Shown: positions 17,883-27,183, counted from the first letter of the stretch. The stretch: DNA of 31,770 bases from Prevotellaceae bacterium (GCA_003150315.1 QAML01000087.1:1-31770); one strand, 5' to 3'. Numbers and translations are program-made. The notes: generated from the sequence alone by a model not told the origin.

Positions 17883-19097
17883 TCAAAACATTTTCATCAC
17901 TCTTTCTATACCATTAAAGAGAGCATCTACTTCCTTCAAGGTATTATAAAGACCAAACGAGGCACGCGCTACACTTTGCACTCCCAAACTTTCCACAAGC
18001 GGTTGCGCACAATGATGACCGGTACGTATGGCTATACCAAGACGGTCGAGAAGTGTTCCGAGATCAAGAGGATGAATATTTCCTACTACAAAAGAAATAA
18101 CTGCCGACTTGTTTTTAGCCTTGCCGAAAATACGCATCCCCGGAATTGATTCCAAACGTTTGGTTGCATATTCAAGGAGTTCGTGTTCATGCGCTGCTAT
18201 ATTGTCCAAGCCTAGACTTTCAACATAATCTATTGCCGTGGCAAGAGAATGACTGCCCACATAATCGGGAGTTCCTGCCTCGAACTTCAATGGTGCATCT
18301 TCAAACTCCGTATGTCCGAAGTGCACATTCTTTATCATTTCTCCACCCCCTTGATAAGGCGGAAGTTTTTCAAGCCATTCGGCTTTACCATAAAGTGCAC
18401 CAATACCTGTTGGTCCGTAAATTTTATGTCCGCTGAAAGCATAGAAATCACAATCCATGTCCCGGACATCTACCTTTATATGAGGAACGCTTTGTGCACC
18501 GTCTATAAGTATCGGTACATTATGAGAATGAGCAATAGTAGCCAGTTCTTTTACAGGATTGACCGTACCAAGGACATTTGAGACATGAGTTACGGAAACC
18601 AATTTTGTACGTTCATCAAAAAGTTTCTCATACTCATCCACACGCAATTCACCGTCTTCTGTAATAGGAATAACTTTAATTTTTATCCCCTTACGCATTT
18701 CAAGTAATTGCCAAGGAACAATATTGGAATGGTGTTCCATTGCCGATATTATCACCTCATCGCCTTCTTTCAGGAATGCCTCGCCAAAAGAAGAAGCCAC
18801 AAGATTCAGCCCTTCCGTCGCCCCGCGCGTAAAAACAATCTCTGACGGAGAAGAGGCGTTAAGAAACTTAGCAATTTTCGCACGCGCTGACTCATGAAGT
18901 TCTGTAGCCTGTTGAGAAAGGAAATGTACTCCACGATGCACGTTGGCATTTTCTGAATAATATTCGTTTGCAATAGCATCTACTACAATCCTCGGCTTTT
19001 GTGTCGTGGCACTATTGTCGAGATACACGAGTGGCTTGCCATAAACCTCACGCGATAGAATCGGAAAATCTTTTCTTATCTGATATATGTCGTACAT
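17883..19097 (-). CDS. sufS: cysteine desulfurase SufS
   Basis: SufS is a PLP enzyme that removes sulfur from cysteine and feeds it to the SUF scaffold. The 404 residues contain the PLP site AFSGHKIYGPTGIGALYG with the Schiff-base Lys, the N-terminal YLDNSATTQKP and the active-site Cys in RTGHHCAQPL, a class II (SufS/CsdA-type) signature rather than the longer IscS loop. No sufE or sufU is seen in the window. It is 3.7 kb upstream of sufC on the same strand, separated by five unrelated genes. Confidence 0.95.
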   Translation of the reverse strand: MYDIYQIRKDFPILSREVYGKPLVYLDNSATTQKPRIVVDAIANEYYSENANVHRGVHFLSQQATELHESARAKIAKFLNASSPSEIVFTRGATEGLNLVASSFGEAFLKEGDEVIISAMEHHSNIVPWQLLEMRKGIKIKVIPITEDGELRVDEYEKLFDERTKLVSVTHVSNVLGTVNPVKELATIAHSHNVPILIDGAQSVPHIKVDVRDMDCDFYAFSGHKIYGPTGIGALYGKAEWLEKLPPYQGGGEMIKNVHFGHTEFEDAPLKFEAGTPDYVGSHSLATAIDYVESLGLDNIAAHEHELLEYATKRLESIPGMRIFGKAKNKSAVISFVVGNIHPLDLGTLLDRLGIAIRTGHHCAQPLVESLGVQSVARASFGLYNTLKEVDALFNGIERVMKMF

Positions 19098-19105
19098 TAT
19101 TTATA

Positions 19106-20494
19106 TTATTTGGCGAGCCAAGCCTCAGGATTAAGCTTTGAAGTTTCGCGACGCAATTGAAAATGCAAGGTACAATTCCCGGAAGCATCACGTGCTACAC
19201 TGCCCAGAGTCTGTTTTGTACGCACCTTCTGTCCTTTACCCACAGAAACAGAAGAAAGGTTGCAATAAACGGAAATATAACTTCCATGACGCACTATAAC
19301 ATTTGAAAAACCTCCAAGCGAAAAAATTGCAGAAACCTCACCATCAAATATAGCACGAGCCTGCGCTCCCGATTTTCCTGTTATGTTTATACCTTTATTA
19401 TCAAGTTGCACGCCCGATAGTCCGTCCACATTATGCACACCATAATGTTGCGTAATCATATATCCGCCAGAAATCGGCATGGGAAGTCTGCCTTTGTTCG
19501 CAGCAAAATCATGTGAAAGAGCTTTGTCTGCCTCTTCCATTTTGAACACCTTCATATCTTCGGCTTGCTGCTTGGGAGTATATACAGGTTTTTCTTTCCT
19601 TGATTTTGATTCTTGTCTGTCTGAGTTATTTTCTTTTCCGCCTTGGGCGGCAGCAAGTTGTTTTCGTTTTGCTTCTTCACGCGCCTTTTGTTCGGCAATC
19701 TTCTTTTGGCGTTCCAATTCGCGTTTTCTCGCTTCTTCACGGCGTTTCTTCTCTGCCAATATCTGCTGCTGTATAAGAGCATCAATCTTTGAATTAAGCG
19801 AAGAATATCGTTTTTTGTCTGCTTTTATTGCACTTTGCACCTGACGCTGTTTTTTCTGCAAGCCATTTACTATTTTTGTTCGTTCGGCGTGCTGTCCCTC
19901 AAGTTTGCTTTGCTCGTTAATACCTTCATGGAGAAGAACAGTCTTTTGGTCGCGTGTCTTTATCACTTCAGTATGTTTTGCATCAACCTGTTCCTGCTTT
20001 CTCTTCACAAGTTCACCCTGCACACGCTGGTATCGGGCATATTCTCTTACATATCTCAAACGACGCAACATTTGTGTAAAATTGTCGGCGGAGAAAATGA
20101 ACATAAGCTTGTTCTGGGTATTCCTGTTACGATACAGATAAAGCATGGCGCGGCGATAATGTTTCTTACGCTGCTCCAACTCTGATTTCAATGTATCGAG
20201 CTGCGTTTTCAGAACAGTTATCTTGCCGTCAAGCGCATTTACGTCTGCCGATATAGCATCAATATATTTTTTCTGAGTACTTATCTGCCCGTTTAGAACA
20301 TTTAGATTACTCAACTGGGAACGCACATCTTTTTTCAAAGATTTCAGCATTCCTTCGTTTTGGGTTATCTTTTTCTGAAGTTTTGCACGTTGCGACTTCA
20401 AACTATTTATTTCTTTATTGCTTTGCGCCCACACATTGGTAAACGCCATGCAACATGCAATCAGAAAGAATATTATGCGACTGCGGCAGTTCAT
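19106..20494 (-). CDS. EnvC-like murein hydrolase activator (degenerate LytM/M23)
   Basis: This 462-residue protein has a signal peptide (cleavage near VWA23|Q), long coiled coils (about 25-115 and 165-275), a charged low-complexity linker and a C-terminal LytM/M23 domain (about 340-462). Family proteins such as E. coli EnvC activate amidases during cell separation rather than cutting peptidoglycan themselves. Here the zinc ligands are mostly gone: the HxxxD-type site reads NKGINI and the HxH site reads TLH, so catalysis is unlikely. It starts within four bases of the DUF4292 lipoprotein stop and ends eight bases before sufS. Confidence 0.9.
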   Translation of the reverse strand: MNCRSRIIFFLIACCMAFTNVWAQSNKEINSLKSQRAKLQKKITQNEGMLKSLKKDVRSQLSNLNVLNGQISTQKKYIDAISADVNALDGKITVLKTQLDTLKSELEQRKKHYRRAMLYLYRNRNTQNKLMFIFSADNFTQMLRRLRYVREYARYQRVQGELVKRKQEQVDAKHTEVIKTRDQKTVLLHEGINEQSKLEGQHAERTKIVNGLQKKQRQVQSAIKADKKRYSSLNSKIDALIQQQILAEKKRREEARKRELERQKKIAEQKAREEAKRKQLAAAQGGKENNSDRQESKSRKEKPVYTPKQQAEDMKVFKMEEADKALSHDFAANKGRLPMPISGGYMITQHYGVHNVDGLSGVQLDNKGINITGKSGAQARAIFDGEVSAIFSLGGFSNVIVRHGSYISVYCNLSSVSVGKGQKVRTKQTLGSVARDASGNCTLHFQLRRETSKLNPEAWLAK

Positions 20495-21342
20495 TGTATC
20501 GTAGAGAGTTTTCTCATTACTTCGTCTATAGACCGTTGTTTATAGCCGGAAGGAACTTTTGTTCGGGTTTCCCATTTTGCATTGTCCGACAATCGGCTCA
20601 AGCCAATAGTCATATTTATATCATGCTTGCCCCCTTTGGCTTCCAAACTTATTTGAGAAGGAAATTGCTTACCGTCAAAGTTGACGAAATCTCCATATTT
20701 ACACACAAGGCTTTCCTTTGCTGTTATATCTTTAGGATTTACCGTTACACGGTCGAGCAACGCACTCGAAGTCTGCGTCAGGAACTCGTAATCAAGCTTG
20801 GGAGATGACGTAAGGCTTAACAATGTATGTTCTCCGCTCGAAGCGACATTGAAACCTTTGAGCGCAGACTTTACATTATGTGTGCCTGGCACAAAAATTT
20901 CATTCCAGAACATGGATTGAAGTACATAAAAATCAAGACTTGCACTTTTCAAGAAACTTGCATCGGAATAAGTAGCCTGTACATATTGTTTATTGAAACG
21001 ATCCACAAGCAGCACATGATCAGGTGTAAATTCTAACCGCGCCACCTCCATTCCGAGAAAAGTCATGGATAGTTGAATTACGTCATCGCGCTTCATTTTC
21101 AAGTTGCCGCCAAGAGAAAAACTCTTTGTCCCGTTTTTCAATTCCACACTTGCCTTAGCTGTTATATATTGCGCTGTCTGGAAATTGTCTGTTACTTTCT
21201 TGACATAAGCTTCTGTATTAGAAACTTCTTTAGTGGTATTCCCTGATTTTACCGCTGTTTTTGAAGAACTGCACGCCCCCAACAACACAACAGCCATAAC
21301 CGCCATGCAGAAAAACCTTATATGTTTCAACATCTTTCTCAT
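20491..21342 (-). CDS. DUF4292-family outer-membrane lipoprotein
   Basis: This 283-residue protein has a lipoprotein signal peptide with lipobox LGAC (Cys24) followed by SSSK, so it should be lipidated. The mature part has the beta-rich pattern of the Bacteroidota DUF4292 family, which resembles LolA/LolB lipoprotein carriers: MTFLGMEVARLEFTPDHVLLVDR and NKQYVQATY are typical. A role in envelope lipid or lipoprotein handling is suggested by the fold but unproven. It overlaps the EnvC-like gene by four bases and follows the TPR gene by eight, so all three are cotranscribed. Confidence 0.87.
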   Translation of the reverse strand: MRKMLKHIRFFCMAVMAVVLLGACSSSKTAVKSGNTTKEVSNTEAYVKKVTDNFQTAQYITAKASVELKNGTKSFSLGGNLKMKRDDVIQLSMTFLGMEVARLEFTPDHVLLVDRFNKQYVQATYSDASFLKSASLDFYVLQSMFWNEIFVPGTHNVKSALKGFNVASSGEHTLLSLTSSPKLDYEFLTQTSSALLDRVTVNPKDITAKESLVCKYGDFVNFDGKQFPSQISLEAKGGKHDINMTIGLSRLSDNAKWETRTKVPSGYKQRSIDEVMRKLSTIQ

Positions 21343-21350
21343 TGTAAATA

Positions 21351-23147
21351 TCAGTTTGCTATATACTTTCCGGTTTTTATCTTTCTATCCAAAGTTTTCG
21401 AGTCTCCACCCAAGCCTTTTGCCTTGCGCCACATCTTCAGAGCTTCCGCACTTTTTTTCCTCATATAATATATGTCTCCGGCATGCTCATAAATCGAAGC
21501 GTTGCCTTTTTCGGTATCAAGATTTTTCAGAGCCTCATTTATAAAAGTTTCTGCCTCTGCATATCGTCCGAGCTCAAACAACACCCATGCATAGGTATCA
21601 ATATAAGTTGCATTCTTTGGCTGTGCCTTTACAGTCTTCAGACTCATTGCCGCAGCCTTGTCAAGATCGCGTCTCTTCAAAGACAAAAAATACGCATAGT
21701 TGTTTAAGGCATTTATATTATCTTCTTTATAAACAAGCGATGAGTCATAAGCCTGAAAGCACAAAGAATCTTCATGCAATTCGTGATACACGTCTCCAAG
21801 CATGGCATAAACATCAGAAGCAAGGTCGGTATTGGTATTCGAATCTATAAGTTCCGTACATTTCTTCAGTGTCTCTGCAGAACGTTTTACCTGCCCCTGA
21901 GTAAACTGCGCCAACCCTCCATAAAAATAATATATAATGTTTTCGGGTTCATACTGTACTCCGTCCTCGCACAACTTTGCAATATCGCTCTGAAGTCCTT
22001 TCTTTACGCAGTATTGCAATAATTTCAATCTTACTTGCGAATACTCGGGGCGGGCAGCCAATAATCTGCGCCATACGGGAGCCAAACTATCTTCGGATGC
22101 TTTGAGAATGGTCAGATAACCTTGATAAATATCTATAAGCATAGGGTCGCTATCTGCTTTTGCAAATATTTTGCGGCATGTAGAAAGCGCAGCAGTACTG
22201 TCCACAGTGCCGCGAACACCACTCATTATCATAGAATTCAAAGCCCCCGTGCGGGTCTTTACACTCATTTTTTCGTTTAATGCTATCGAATTTGCCGTTT
22301 GCAGATATGCACGAACATCGTTTTGGGCAAGCTGTCTGTTCATTATGGCGAGGTTTGCCATTTCGTTTTCGGGATCTTCTGCAAGTACAGCCTTATATTC
22401 CGCCATTTCCTTGACATAGTCCTTCATATCGCCATACACTCCTCCACGAATCACGCGGTAAGTATTGTTTGACGGGTCGGATGCTATAAGCGAATTTACA
22501 AGAACGAGTGACGAATCGCTTTTCCCTGCCGAGGAATAAGCATTTATCTTGCGCAATGTTATCTCGTCGCTCTTTCCTTCCTGCACTTCCAGACGTGAAA
22601 GCGTGCTTACAAGTGCATCCCAATTCTTTTGACTGCGATATATTTCGGCAAGATTATAAAGAAGTTCGTCATGTTCAGGAAAACGCCGCGACATTATCTC
22701 ATAACGCTTCACGGCATCGTCATTCATTCCGTGCGAATCATAATACTCCGCCAACTGTTGCTGGAAATAATAGTTGTCCGGTTCAAGTTCCACGGCTTTC
22801 TTTATATATTTTTCACCATCGTTCAGCGAATCCTCACTGCCTGCGGCTTCAAGCATCAGCCCCATTGCCGAAAGGGCTTCGGGGGCTTCGGGGTTTATTT
22901 CCAAAGCGTGGCGCAAAAGGTCGAACGATGCAGAATAATTGCCTTTCTGCTTTTGTACTACCGATTCAAGAAAAAATTCGTTAAAGCGGCGTTGACGTTC
23001 ATAATCCACCACGGTTTCTTTGACTGCCGACAATTTCTTTGCTGCGCGTTTCTTCTGCGCGAAAACAGACGGCATCCAAACTGCCGCAACCATTATCGCG
23101 AACAGAATCCGAAAGAACTTTGATTTGTCAAAAAAGCGTACAGTCAT
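21351..23147 (-). CDS. secreted tetratricopeptide-repeat protein
   Basis: This 598-residue protein has a signal peptide (cleavage near VFA30|Q) and then helical TPR repeats along its length; clear units lie around 50-145 (GNYSASFDLLRHALEINPE, NDDAVKRYEIMSRRFPEH) and 445-590 (YAEAETFINEALKNL). TPRs form protein-binding scaffolds. No catalytic domain is seen. The location between dut and a lipoprotein/EnvC-like pair, and export to the periplasm, suggest an envelope-assembly role, but the partner is unknown. The arrangement dut, TPR, DUF4292, EnvC is one I associate with Bacteroidales. Confidence 0.88.
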   Translation of the reverse strand: MTVRFFDKSKFFRILFAIMVAAVWMPSVFAQKKRAAKKLSAVKETVVDYERQRRFNEFFLESVVQKQKGNYSASFDLLRHALEINPEAPEALSAMGLMLEAAGSEDSLNDGEKYIKKAVELEPDNYYFQQQLAEYYDSHGMNDDAVKRYEIMSRRFPEHDELLYNLAEIYRSQKNWDALVSTLSRLEVQEGKSDEITLRKINAYSSAGKSDSSLVLVNSLIASDPSNNTYRVIRGGVYGDMKDYVKEMAEYKAVLAEDPENEMANLAIMNRQLAQNDVRAYLQTANSIALNEKMSVKTRTGALNSMIMSGVRGTVDSTAALSTCRKIFAKADSDPMLIDIYQGYLTILKASEDSLAPVWRRLLAARPEYSQVRLKLLQYCVKKGLQSDIAKLCEDGVQYEPENIIYYFYGGLAQFTQGQVKRSAETLKKCTELIDSNTNTDLASDVYAMLGDVYHELHEDSLCFQAYDSSLVYKEDNINALNNYAYFLSLKRRDLDKAAAMSLKTVKAQPKNATYIDTYAWVLFELGRYAEAETFINEALKNLDTEKGNASIYEHAGDIYYMRKKSAEALKMWRKAKGLGGDSKTLDRKIKTGKYIAN

Positions 23148-23166
23148 TGCCTTGCGCTATAAGTCT

Positions 23167-23601
23167 TTACTTCTTACCGGTATGCCCGAATCCTCCCTCG
23201 CCGCGTTCGCTGTCGGCAAGAGTTTCCACGGGTTGCCATTCCACTTGTTCATGACGCGCCACAACCATTTGGGCTATTCTGTCGCCATCGTTCACAGTAA
23301 ATTCTTCGTTTGAAAGATTTACCATTATAACTCCTATCTCGCCACGATAATCGGCATCGATTGTTCCTGGAGTATTAAGAAGACTTATGCCGTGTTTCAA
23401 TGCCAATCCCGAGCGCGGACGTATTTGAGCCTCGTAACCTACAGGCAATTCCACATACAAACCCGTGGGAACAAGTTTACGCTCCAAAGGTTTCAGCACA
23501 ACGGGCGAATCCACATTGGCGCGAATATCAAGTCCAGCACTTTGAGGAGTTTCGTATTGCGGAAGCTCATGACGGGAACGATTAATCACTTTTACTTTCA
23601 T
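23167..23601 (-). CDS. dut: dUTP diphosphatase
   Basis: Dut hydrolyses dUTP to dUMP, keeping uracil out of DNA and supplying thymidylate synthesis. All five trimeric dUTPase motifs are present in the 144 residues: [40 protein letters not shown] and the C-terminal [10 protein letters not shown] that closes on the active site. The length is standard. It heads the long minus-strand run, with a promoter 32 bp upstream, and is divergent from rnpA. Confidence 0.97.
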   Translation of the reverse strand: MKVKVINRSRHELPQYETPQSAGLDIRANVDSPVVLKPLERKLVPTGLYVELPVGYEAQIRPRSGLALKHGISLLNTPGTIDADYRGEIGVIMVNLSNEEFTVNDGDRIAQMVVARHEQVEWQPVETLADSERGEGGFGHTGKK

Positions 23602-23632
23602 GATGATATATGTGTAGTCTCTTCGTAAATTG

Positions 23633-23664
23633 CAAAAATAAAAAAATCTGCTTTAACAGCCAAC
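23633..23664 (-). promoter_or_regulatory. promoter of dut operon
   Basis: On the minus strand GTTG (23664-23661), a 20-bp spacer and TATTTTTG (23640-23633) fit the Bacteroidota promoter pattern. The predicted leader is about 27 nt. It likely drives dut and the following genes. Confidence 0.6.
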
Positions 23665-23676
23665 TTTTAATGACTA

Positions 23677-23710
23677 CTTGCAAGCGTTACGCTCGTTTTC
23701 ATTACTTTTG
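23677..23710 (+). promoter_or_regulatory. promoter of rnpA operon
   Basis: CTTG (23677-23680), a 22-bp spacer and TACTTTTG (23703-23710) fit the Bacteroidota pattern. The box ends only five bases before the rnpA ATG, so the transcript may be leaderless. Confidence 0.6.
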
Positions 23711-23715
23711 CAAGA

Positions 23716-24156
23716 ATGATTACAACGCGAAATACTTTCCACAAGCGCGAGCGACTTACACTTAAACGCGAAATCGACGAACTTTTCACCTCCGGCAGCA
23801 AAAGTTTCGCCGCCTATCCGTTGCGTGCAGTTTGCCGGCTTTCCGATTTCAATGCTTCGGAAGTGAAAGTACTGATGAGCGTAAGCAAACGTCATTTTCA
23901 CCATGCCGTTGACCGCAATCGCGCCAAACGGCAAATGCGCGAGGCTTACCGAAACTACAAAACCATTATAACGGAAGCCGTTGACACTCTCAATGCTGCA
24001 GCACCGGCAGACAGGCATCATTCGCTCAACATTGCTTTCATCTGGTTGTCCGACGAACCGCAGGATTCCGCACTTGTAGAACGCAAAATCAAGAATCTTC
24101 TCCACAGAATAGCCGAAAGCCTGCCCCGCAATTTCGAAGACACTTCCTTATATTAA
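23716..24156 (+). CDS. rnpA: ribonuclease P protein component
   Basis: RnpA is the protein subunit of RNase P, which trims tRNA 5' leaders with the catalytic RNA. The 146-residue basic protein starts with FHKRERLTLKREIDELF and contains the diagnostic RNR motif (67-69) in RNRAKRQMREAYR. The family is poorly conserved, but this motif and the yidD neighbour make the call firm. The start is the only suitable Met before the conserved N-terminus. yidD follows after 16 bp and tatD overlaps that. The RNase P RNA gene is not seen in the window. Confidence 0.94.
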   Translation: MITTRNTFHKRERLTLKREIDELFTSGSKSFAAYPLRAVCRLSDFNASEVKVLMSVSKRHFHHAVDRNRAKRQMREAYRNYKTIITEAVDTLNAAAPADRHHSLNIAFIWLSDEPQDSALVERKIKNLLHRIAESLPRNFEDTSLY

Positions 24157-24172
24157 GTAAAGGACACAGCCC

Positions 24173-24412
24173 ATGAAAGCGGCAAAACTCATACGCTCTG
24201 TTTTGGTAACTATTCTTATTCTACCCGTGCGCTTTTATCAAAAATTCATCTCTCCGCTCACACCTCCTTCATGCAGATTCACACCCACATGCTCCCAATA
24301 TGCCGTTGAGGCATTGCGCAAGCACGGACCGGTAAAAGGCTTGTGGCTTGCCATAAGACGGATATTGCGTTGCCACCCGTGGGGAGGAAGCGGATACGAC
24401 CCCGTGCCATGA
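24173..24412 (+). CDS. yidD: membrane protein insertion efficiency factor YidD
   Basis: YidD is a small membrane-associated protein that assists YidC-dependent insertion of inner-membrane proteins. The 79 residues carry the complete family signature: [20 protein letters not shown] (37-residue N-terminal half), [20 protein letters not shown] and [17 protein letters not shown], including the three conserved cysteines. rnpA-yidD adjacency is widespread in bacteria. Its stop overlaps the tatD start as ATGA. yidC itself is not in the window. Confidence 0.97.
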   Translation: MKAAKLIRSVLVTILILPVRFYQKFISPLTPPSCRFTPTCSQYAVEALRKHGPVKGLWLAIRRILRCHPWGGSGYDPVP

Positions 24413-25083
24413 TTTCCGATACTCATCTATATATAGACATCCACACTCACGCGCCCAACGGTAGTGCCAAGTTTTCCATCGTTGACGCAAGCGGCATACG
24501 TCCCGTGCCTGCCACAGGCAACGGCATACTTTATTCCGCAGGAATACATCCGTGCAATATACCCCAAGAGCTGCAAAACGAAATCGAAAACATAGACATT
24601 CTGGTCTCTTCGGAAAAAATCGCCGCCATAGGAGAATGCGGATTCGACCGCACTTCGAATTTTTCCGTAGAAATGCAAAAGCACGCTTTCGCGGAGCTTT
24701 CCTCCATATCGCACAACAAGAAAATTCCCATGCTTATACATTGTGTTCACGCCGCCGATCTGCTGCTGCAATATTCCAAACTCATGCCCGCTGCAGGCTC
24801 ATGGATCATACACGGTTTTCGGGGCAAACCTTCCACAATGCATCAGTTTCTCGATGCCGGTTTTTCCGTTTCGTTCGGAGCGAAAGCCAATTCTGAAAGT
24901 GTAAAAGCATGTCCTGCCGACCGGCTGTTTCTTGAAACCGATACGGCAACGCCAACCTCACTGCGCGAATCCTATGACAACTATTCGGCTTTGCGCGGAG
25001 AAGACCTCGAAAGCGTGATTGCAGACAATTTCAAACGTATATTCGGCACATCAAACGCCATAGGTTTGAAAAATATTGAGTAA
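24409..25083 (+). CDS. TatD-family metal-dependent hydrolase
   Basis: This 224-residue protein belongs to the TatD amidohydrolase family, Mg2+-dependent nucleases that have 3'-5' exonuclease activity in studied members. The metal site is complete: IDIHTH (HxH), GECGFD (Glu), LIHCVHA and WIIHGFRG (His) and LFLETDTAT (Asp). I chose the ATG overlapping the yidD stop; an upstream in-frame ATG at 24343 would add 22 residues inside yidD with no family match. At 224 residues it is somewhat shorter than the usual 255-265, with short loops. It is translationally coupled to yidD. Confidence 0.88.
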   Translation: MISDTHLYIDIHTHAPNGSAKFSIVDASGIRPVPATGNGILYSAGIHPCNIPQELQNEIENIDILVSSEKIAAIGECGFDRTSNFSVEMQKHAFAELSSISHNKKIPMLIHCVHAADLLLQYSKLMPAAGSWIIHGFRGKPSTMHQFLDAGFSVSFGAKANSESVKACPADRLFLETDTATPTSLRESYDNYSALRGEDLESVIADNFKRIFGTSNAIGLKNIE

Positions 25084-25141
25084 TATTGCAAGTTGAATAT
25101 ATGAACATAGATTTATTGCGCAACAATACCACAGAAGTTAT

Positions 25142-26134
25142 ATGATAAAACAAAGTTGGATTGAGAAAGGATATGCCGACGAGCCGATTCCCGCAGGAAC
25201 AAACCTCGCCAAAGAAATAAGAAAAATGTGTAAAGAGAAGAACGCCGTGATTTTGGCGCACTTCTATACCGTAGGAGCAATTCAGGACGTTGCCGACTTT
25301 GTTGGCGACAGCCTTGCATTGGCACAGAAAGCCGCAAAGACCGATGCCGATATAATTGTTATGTGCGGCGTGAACTTCATGGCAGAAACAAACAAGATTC
25401 TGTGTCCCGACAAAACGGTTCTCCTGCCCGACCTCAATTCCCACTGTTCCCTTGCCGAGAGTTGTCCCGCCGACAAATTCGCAGAATTTGTCAAAGCGCA
25501 CCCGGGATATAAAGTTCTTTCATACGTTAATACCTCTGCTGCCGTGAAAGCTCTGACCGATGTGGTGGTTACTTCGGGCAATGCTAAAGAAATCGTGGAA
25601 AGTTTCCCCCAAGACGAAAAACTTATCTTCGGTCCCGATTATAATCTCGGAAACTATATCAATTCCATAACAGGCAGAAACATGCTTCTTTGGAATGGCG
25701 CATGCGATGTACACGAACGTTTCTCGGTTGAGAAAATTGTGGCATTGAAAGCGCAATATCCGAACGCACAAATACTTGCCCACCCCGAATGTAAGGGAGC
25801 TGTTCTTAAATTAGCCGATTATGTGGGTTCTACAGCAGCTTTGCTGAAATACGCCAAGAGCAGCGACATAAAAGAATTTCTTGTTGCCACCGAAAGCGGC
25901 ATTCTTCACGAAATGCAGAAGTCATGCCCCGAAAAGAAATTCATACCTGTTCCGCCCGACGACAGTACATGCGCTTGCAACGAATGTGCCTACATGCGCC
26001 TCAATACAATGGAGAAACTCTACAACTGCCTGAAATACGAATGGCCTTCCATAGACGTAAGCCCCGAAATAGCTCAAAAGGCAGTGAAACCAATTGAAAA
26101 AATGCTTGAAATAAGCGCAAAGATTAAACGTTGA
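25142..26134 (+). CDS. nadA: quinolinate synthase A
   Basis: NadA condenses iminoaspartate with dihydroxyacetone phosphate to quinolinate in de novo NAD synthesis and carries a [4Fe-4S] cluster. The 330 residues show AVILAHFYTVGAIQDVADF at the N-terminal domain, IIVMCGVNFMAETNKIL with Cys75, HPECKGAV with Cys217 and a late Cys cluster at about 277, 279 and 282; three of these supply the cluster ligands. The conserved STAALLKYA and ESGILHEM blocks are present. nadB and nadC are not nearby. It starts 58 bp after tatD and ends at a hairpin. The cluster requirement links it to the SUF genes of the same window. Confidence 0.97.
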   Translation: MIKQSWIEKGYADEPIPAGTNLAKEIRKMCKEKNAVILAHFYTVGAIQDVADFVGDSLALAQKAAKTDADIIVMCGVNFMAETNKILCPDKTVLLPDLNSHCSLAESCPADKFAEFVKAHPGYKVLSYVNTSAAVKALTDVVVTSGNAKEIVESFPQDEKLIFGPDYNLGNYINSITGRNMLLWNGACDVHERFSVEKIVALKAQYPNAQILAHPECKGAVLKLADYVGSTAALLKYAKSSDIKEFLVATESGILHEMQKSCPEKKFIPVPPDDSTCACNECAYMRLNTMEKLYNCLKYEWPSIDVSPEIAQKAVKPIEKMLEISAKIKR

Positions 26135-26171
26135 AGCCTGCGCACCACGCTTTCAACAAGAAAACATAAGA

Positions 26172-26210
26172 AACGTCAATGCCCCAAATTGGTCATTGAC
26201 GTTATTGTTT
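26172..26210 (+). terminator. hairpin terminator after nadA
   Basis: AACGTCAATG (26172-26181) and CATTGACGTT (26194-26203) are exact complements with a 12-base loop, followed by ATTGTTT. It lies 38 bp after nadA. The T run is interrupted, so efficiency may be modest. Confidence 0.65.
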
Positions 26211-26285
26211 CCATATTTAGCATATTCCTATGCTTTTTTTATACCGTTTCCCCTACTTTACATAATGTGCCGGCAAACTGTTTTT

Positions 26286-26816
26286 TCACGAACCGTGTTC
26301 CCGAAAATATTTTTTCCACTCTTCGGTTTCATTTTCAAATCTTTCGCTGTCTTCATATTTTGAAGGATAACACCTTTCCATCTCAAAAAAAGGAAGAGCT
26401 TGGGGACTATACATTTTATCCGTGTCCGGTATTGTGTAAAATATCATTCGTTTTTCGGGAGTTATTACTTTTATTTTGAATAGATTCAAAGGCTGATCGT
26501 AAAAATCTACGCTGTTGATGCAATCATTACATCTTATAAAAAGAGTGTCCGCTCTGACATACCATGTTTTGTGTTTCGTGAAATTATCATAAGCTATTGT
26601 AAGCATACTGTCTTTTTGAAAAAAATAAATTGGTGAATCTCCGCAATACCCAATGTGAAGAGAGTCTCTATCTATAATATCAAAAACCATGTACGCTTCA
26701 TACCATGCCGTTCCTTCCAAAGTAATTTGGGGAATGATCTTATATGGTGTATCTAAAAATGCGGGCAATAGTACAAAAATCAGCAAAACTATAATTTCAT
26801 TCTTTATCTTTTTCAT
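26286..26816 (-). CDS. putative immunity or lipid-anchored-free periplasmic protein
   Basis: I do not recognise this 176-residue protein. Its N-terminus has a basic start and a hydrophobic segment (IIVLLIFVLLPAFL, about 9-22) that could be a signal peptide or membrane anchor; no lipobox is visible. The remainder is beta-rich and aromatic, with a Cys pair in IRCNDCINS. It overlaps the end of the metallopeptidase-like gene by 20 bp on the same strand, the usual toxin-then-immunity order of polymorphic-toxin cassettes, so I infer an immunity role acting outside the cytoplasm. This is context only. Confidence 0.65.
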   Translation of the reverse strand: MKKIKNEIIVLLIFVLLPAFLDTPYKIIPQITLEGTAWYEAYMVFDIIDRDSLHIGYCGDSPIYFFQKDSMLTIAYDNFTKHKTWYVRADTLFIRCNDCINSVDFYDQPLNLFKIKVITPEKRMIFYTIPDTDKMYSPQALPFFEMERCYPSKYEDSERFENETEEWKKYFREHGS

Positions 26817-27183
26817 TATTCTTTCTTAACGGATAATTTAGTTCTTTCCATACCTTATTTTCATTTTCAATAGCATAACCCGTATCTCTTCCTAAAACTT
26901 TAGGAGCTGCATGTCCTACCAACTCGTGGCAAAGGATGTCTTGAGGATATTGGTGTATCATTTTCCCTTTATAACTGGGAACTTTGTATTGTTTGTCTGA
27001 AATAGTAACAGTTACATCATTGTATATCTTTTTTGAATTTTCATATGTAAACGGCCATGGTACACTAATTCCTTCTCCGTATTCTCCAACACTTAAAGTT
27101 TTTATTTTCCCTTTGTCTTCACTCTTATATTTAGCAGTTTCCCCTATGTATATTGTAACAGTACAATTTTTACTGTTAATCAT
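26797..27183 (-). CDS. Rhs-type C-terminal metallopeptidase toxin domain (orphan)
   Basis: This 128-residue frame contains DILCHELVGHAAP (about 82-94), an HExxH zinc-metallopeptidase motif within the HELxGHAxP pattern seen in C-terminal toxin domains of Rhs proteins, followed by AIENENKV, which may supply a further ligand Glu. It is not preceded by a signal peptide or trafficking domain. The upstream neighbour is an Rhs core fragment in another frame, and the two overlap by eight bases (ATGATTAA). A tract of ten A residues sits just before the ATG; losing one A would fuse both frames. The target is unknown. It may be expressed by reinitiation, by slippage, or not at all. Confidence 0.7.
   Translation of the reverse strand: MINSKNCTVTIYIGETAKYKSEDKGKIKTLSVGEYGEGISVPWPFTYENSKKIYNDVTVTISDKQYKVPSYKGKMIHQYPQDILCHELVGHAAPKVLGRDTGYAIENENKVWKELNYPLRKNNEKDKE

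Noticed and set aside
26135..26285. Small RNA gene between nadA and the candidate immunity gene
   Set aside because: Only a terminator-like hairpin is visible; no promoter or further structure supports a separate RNA.
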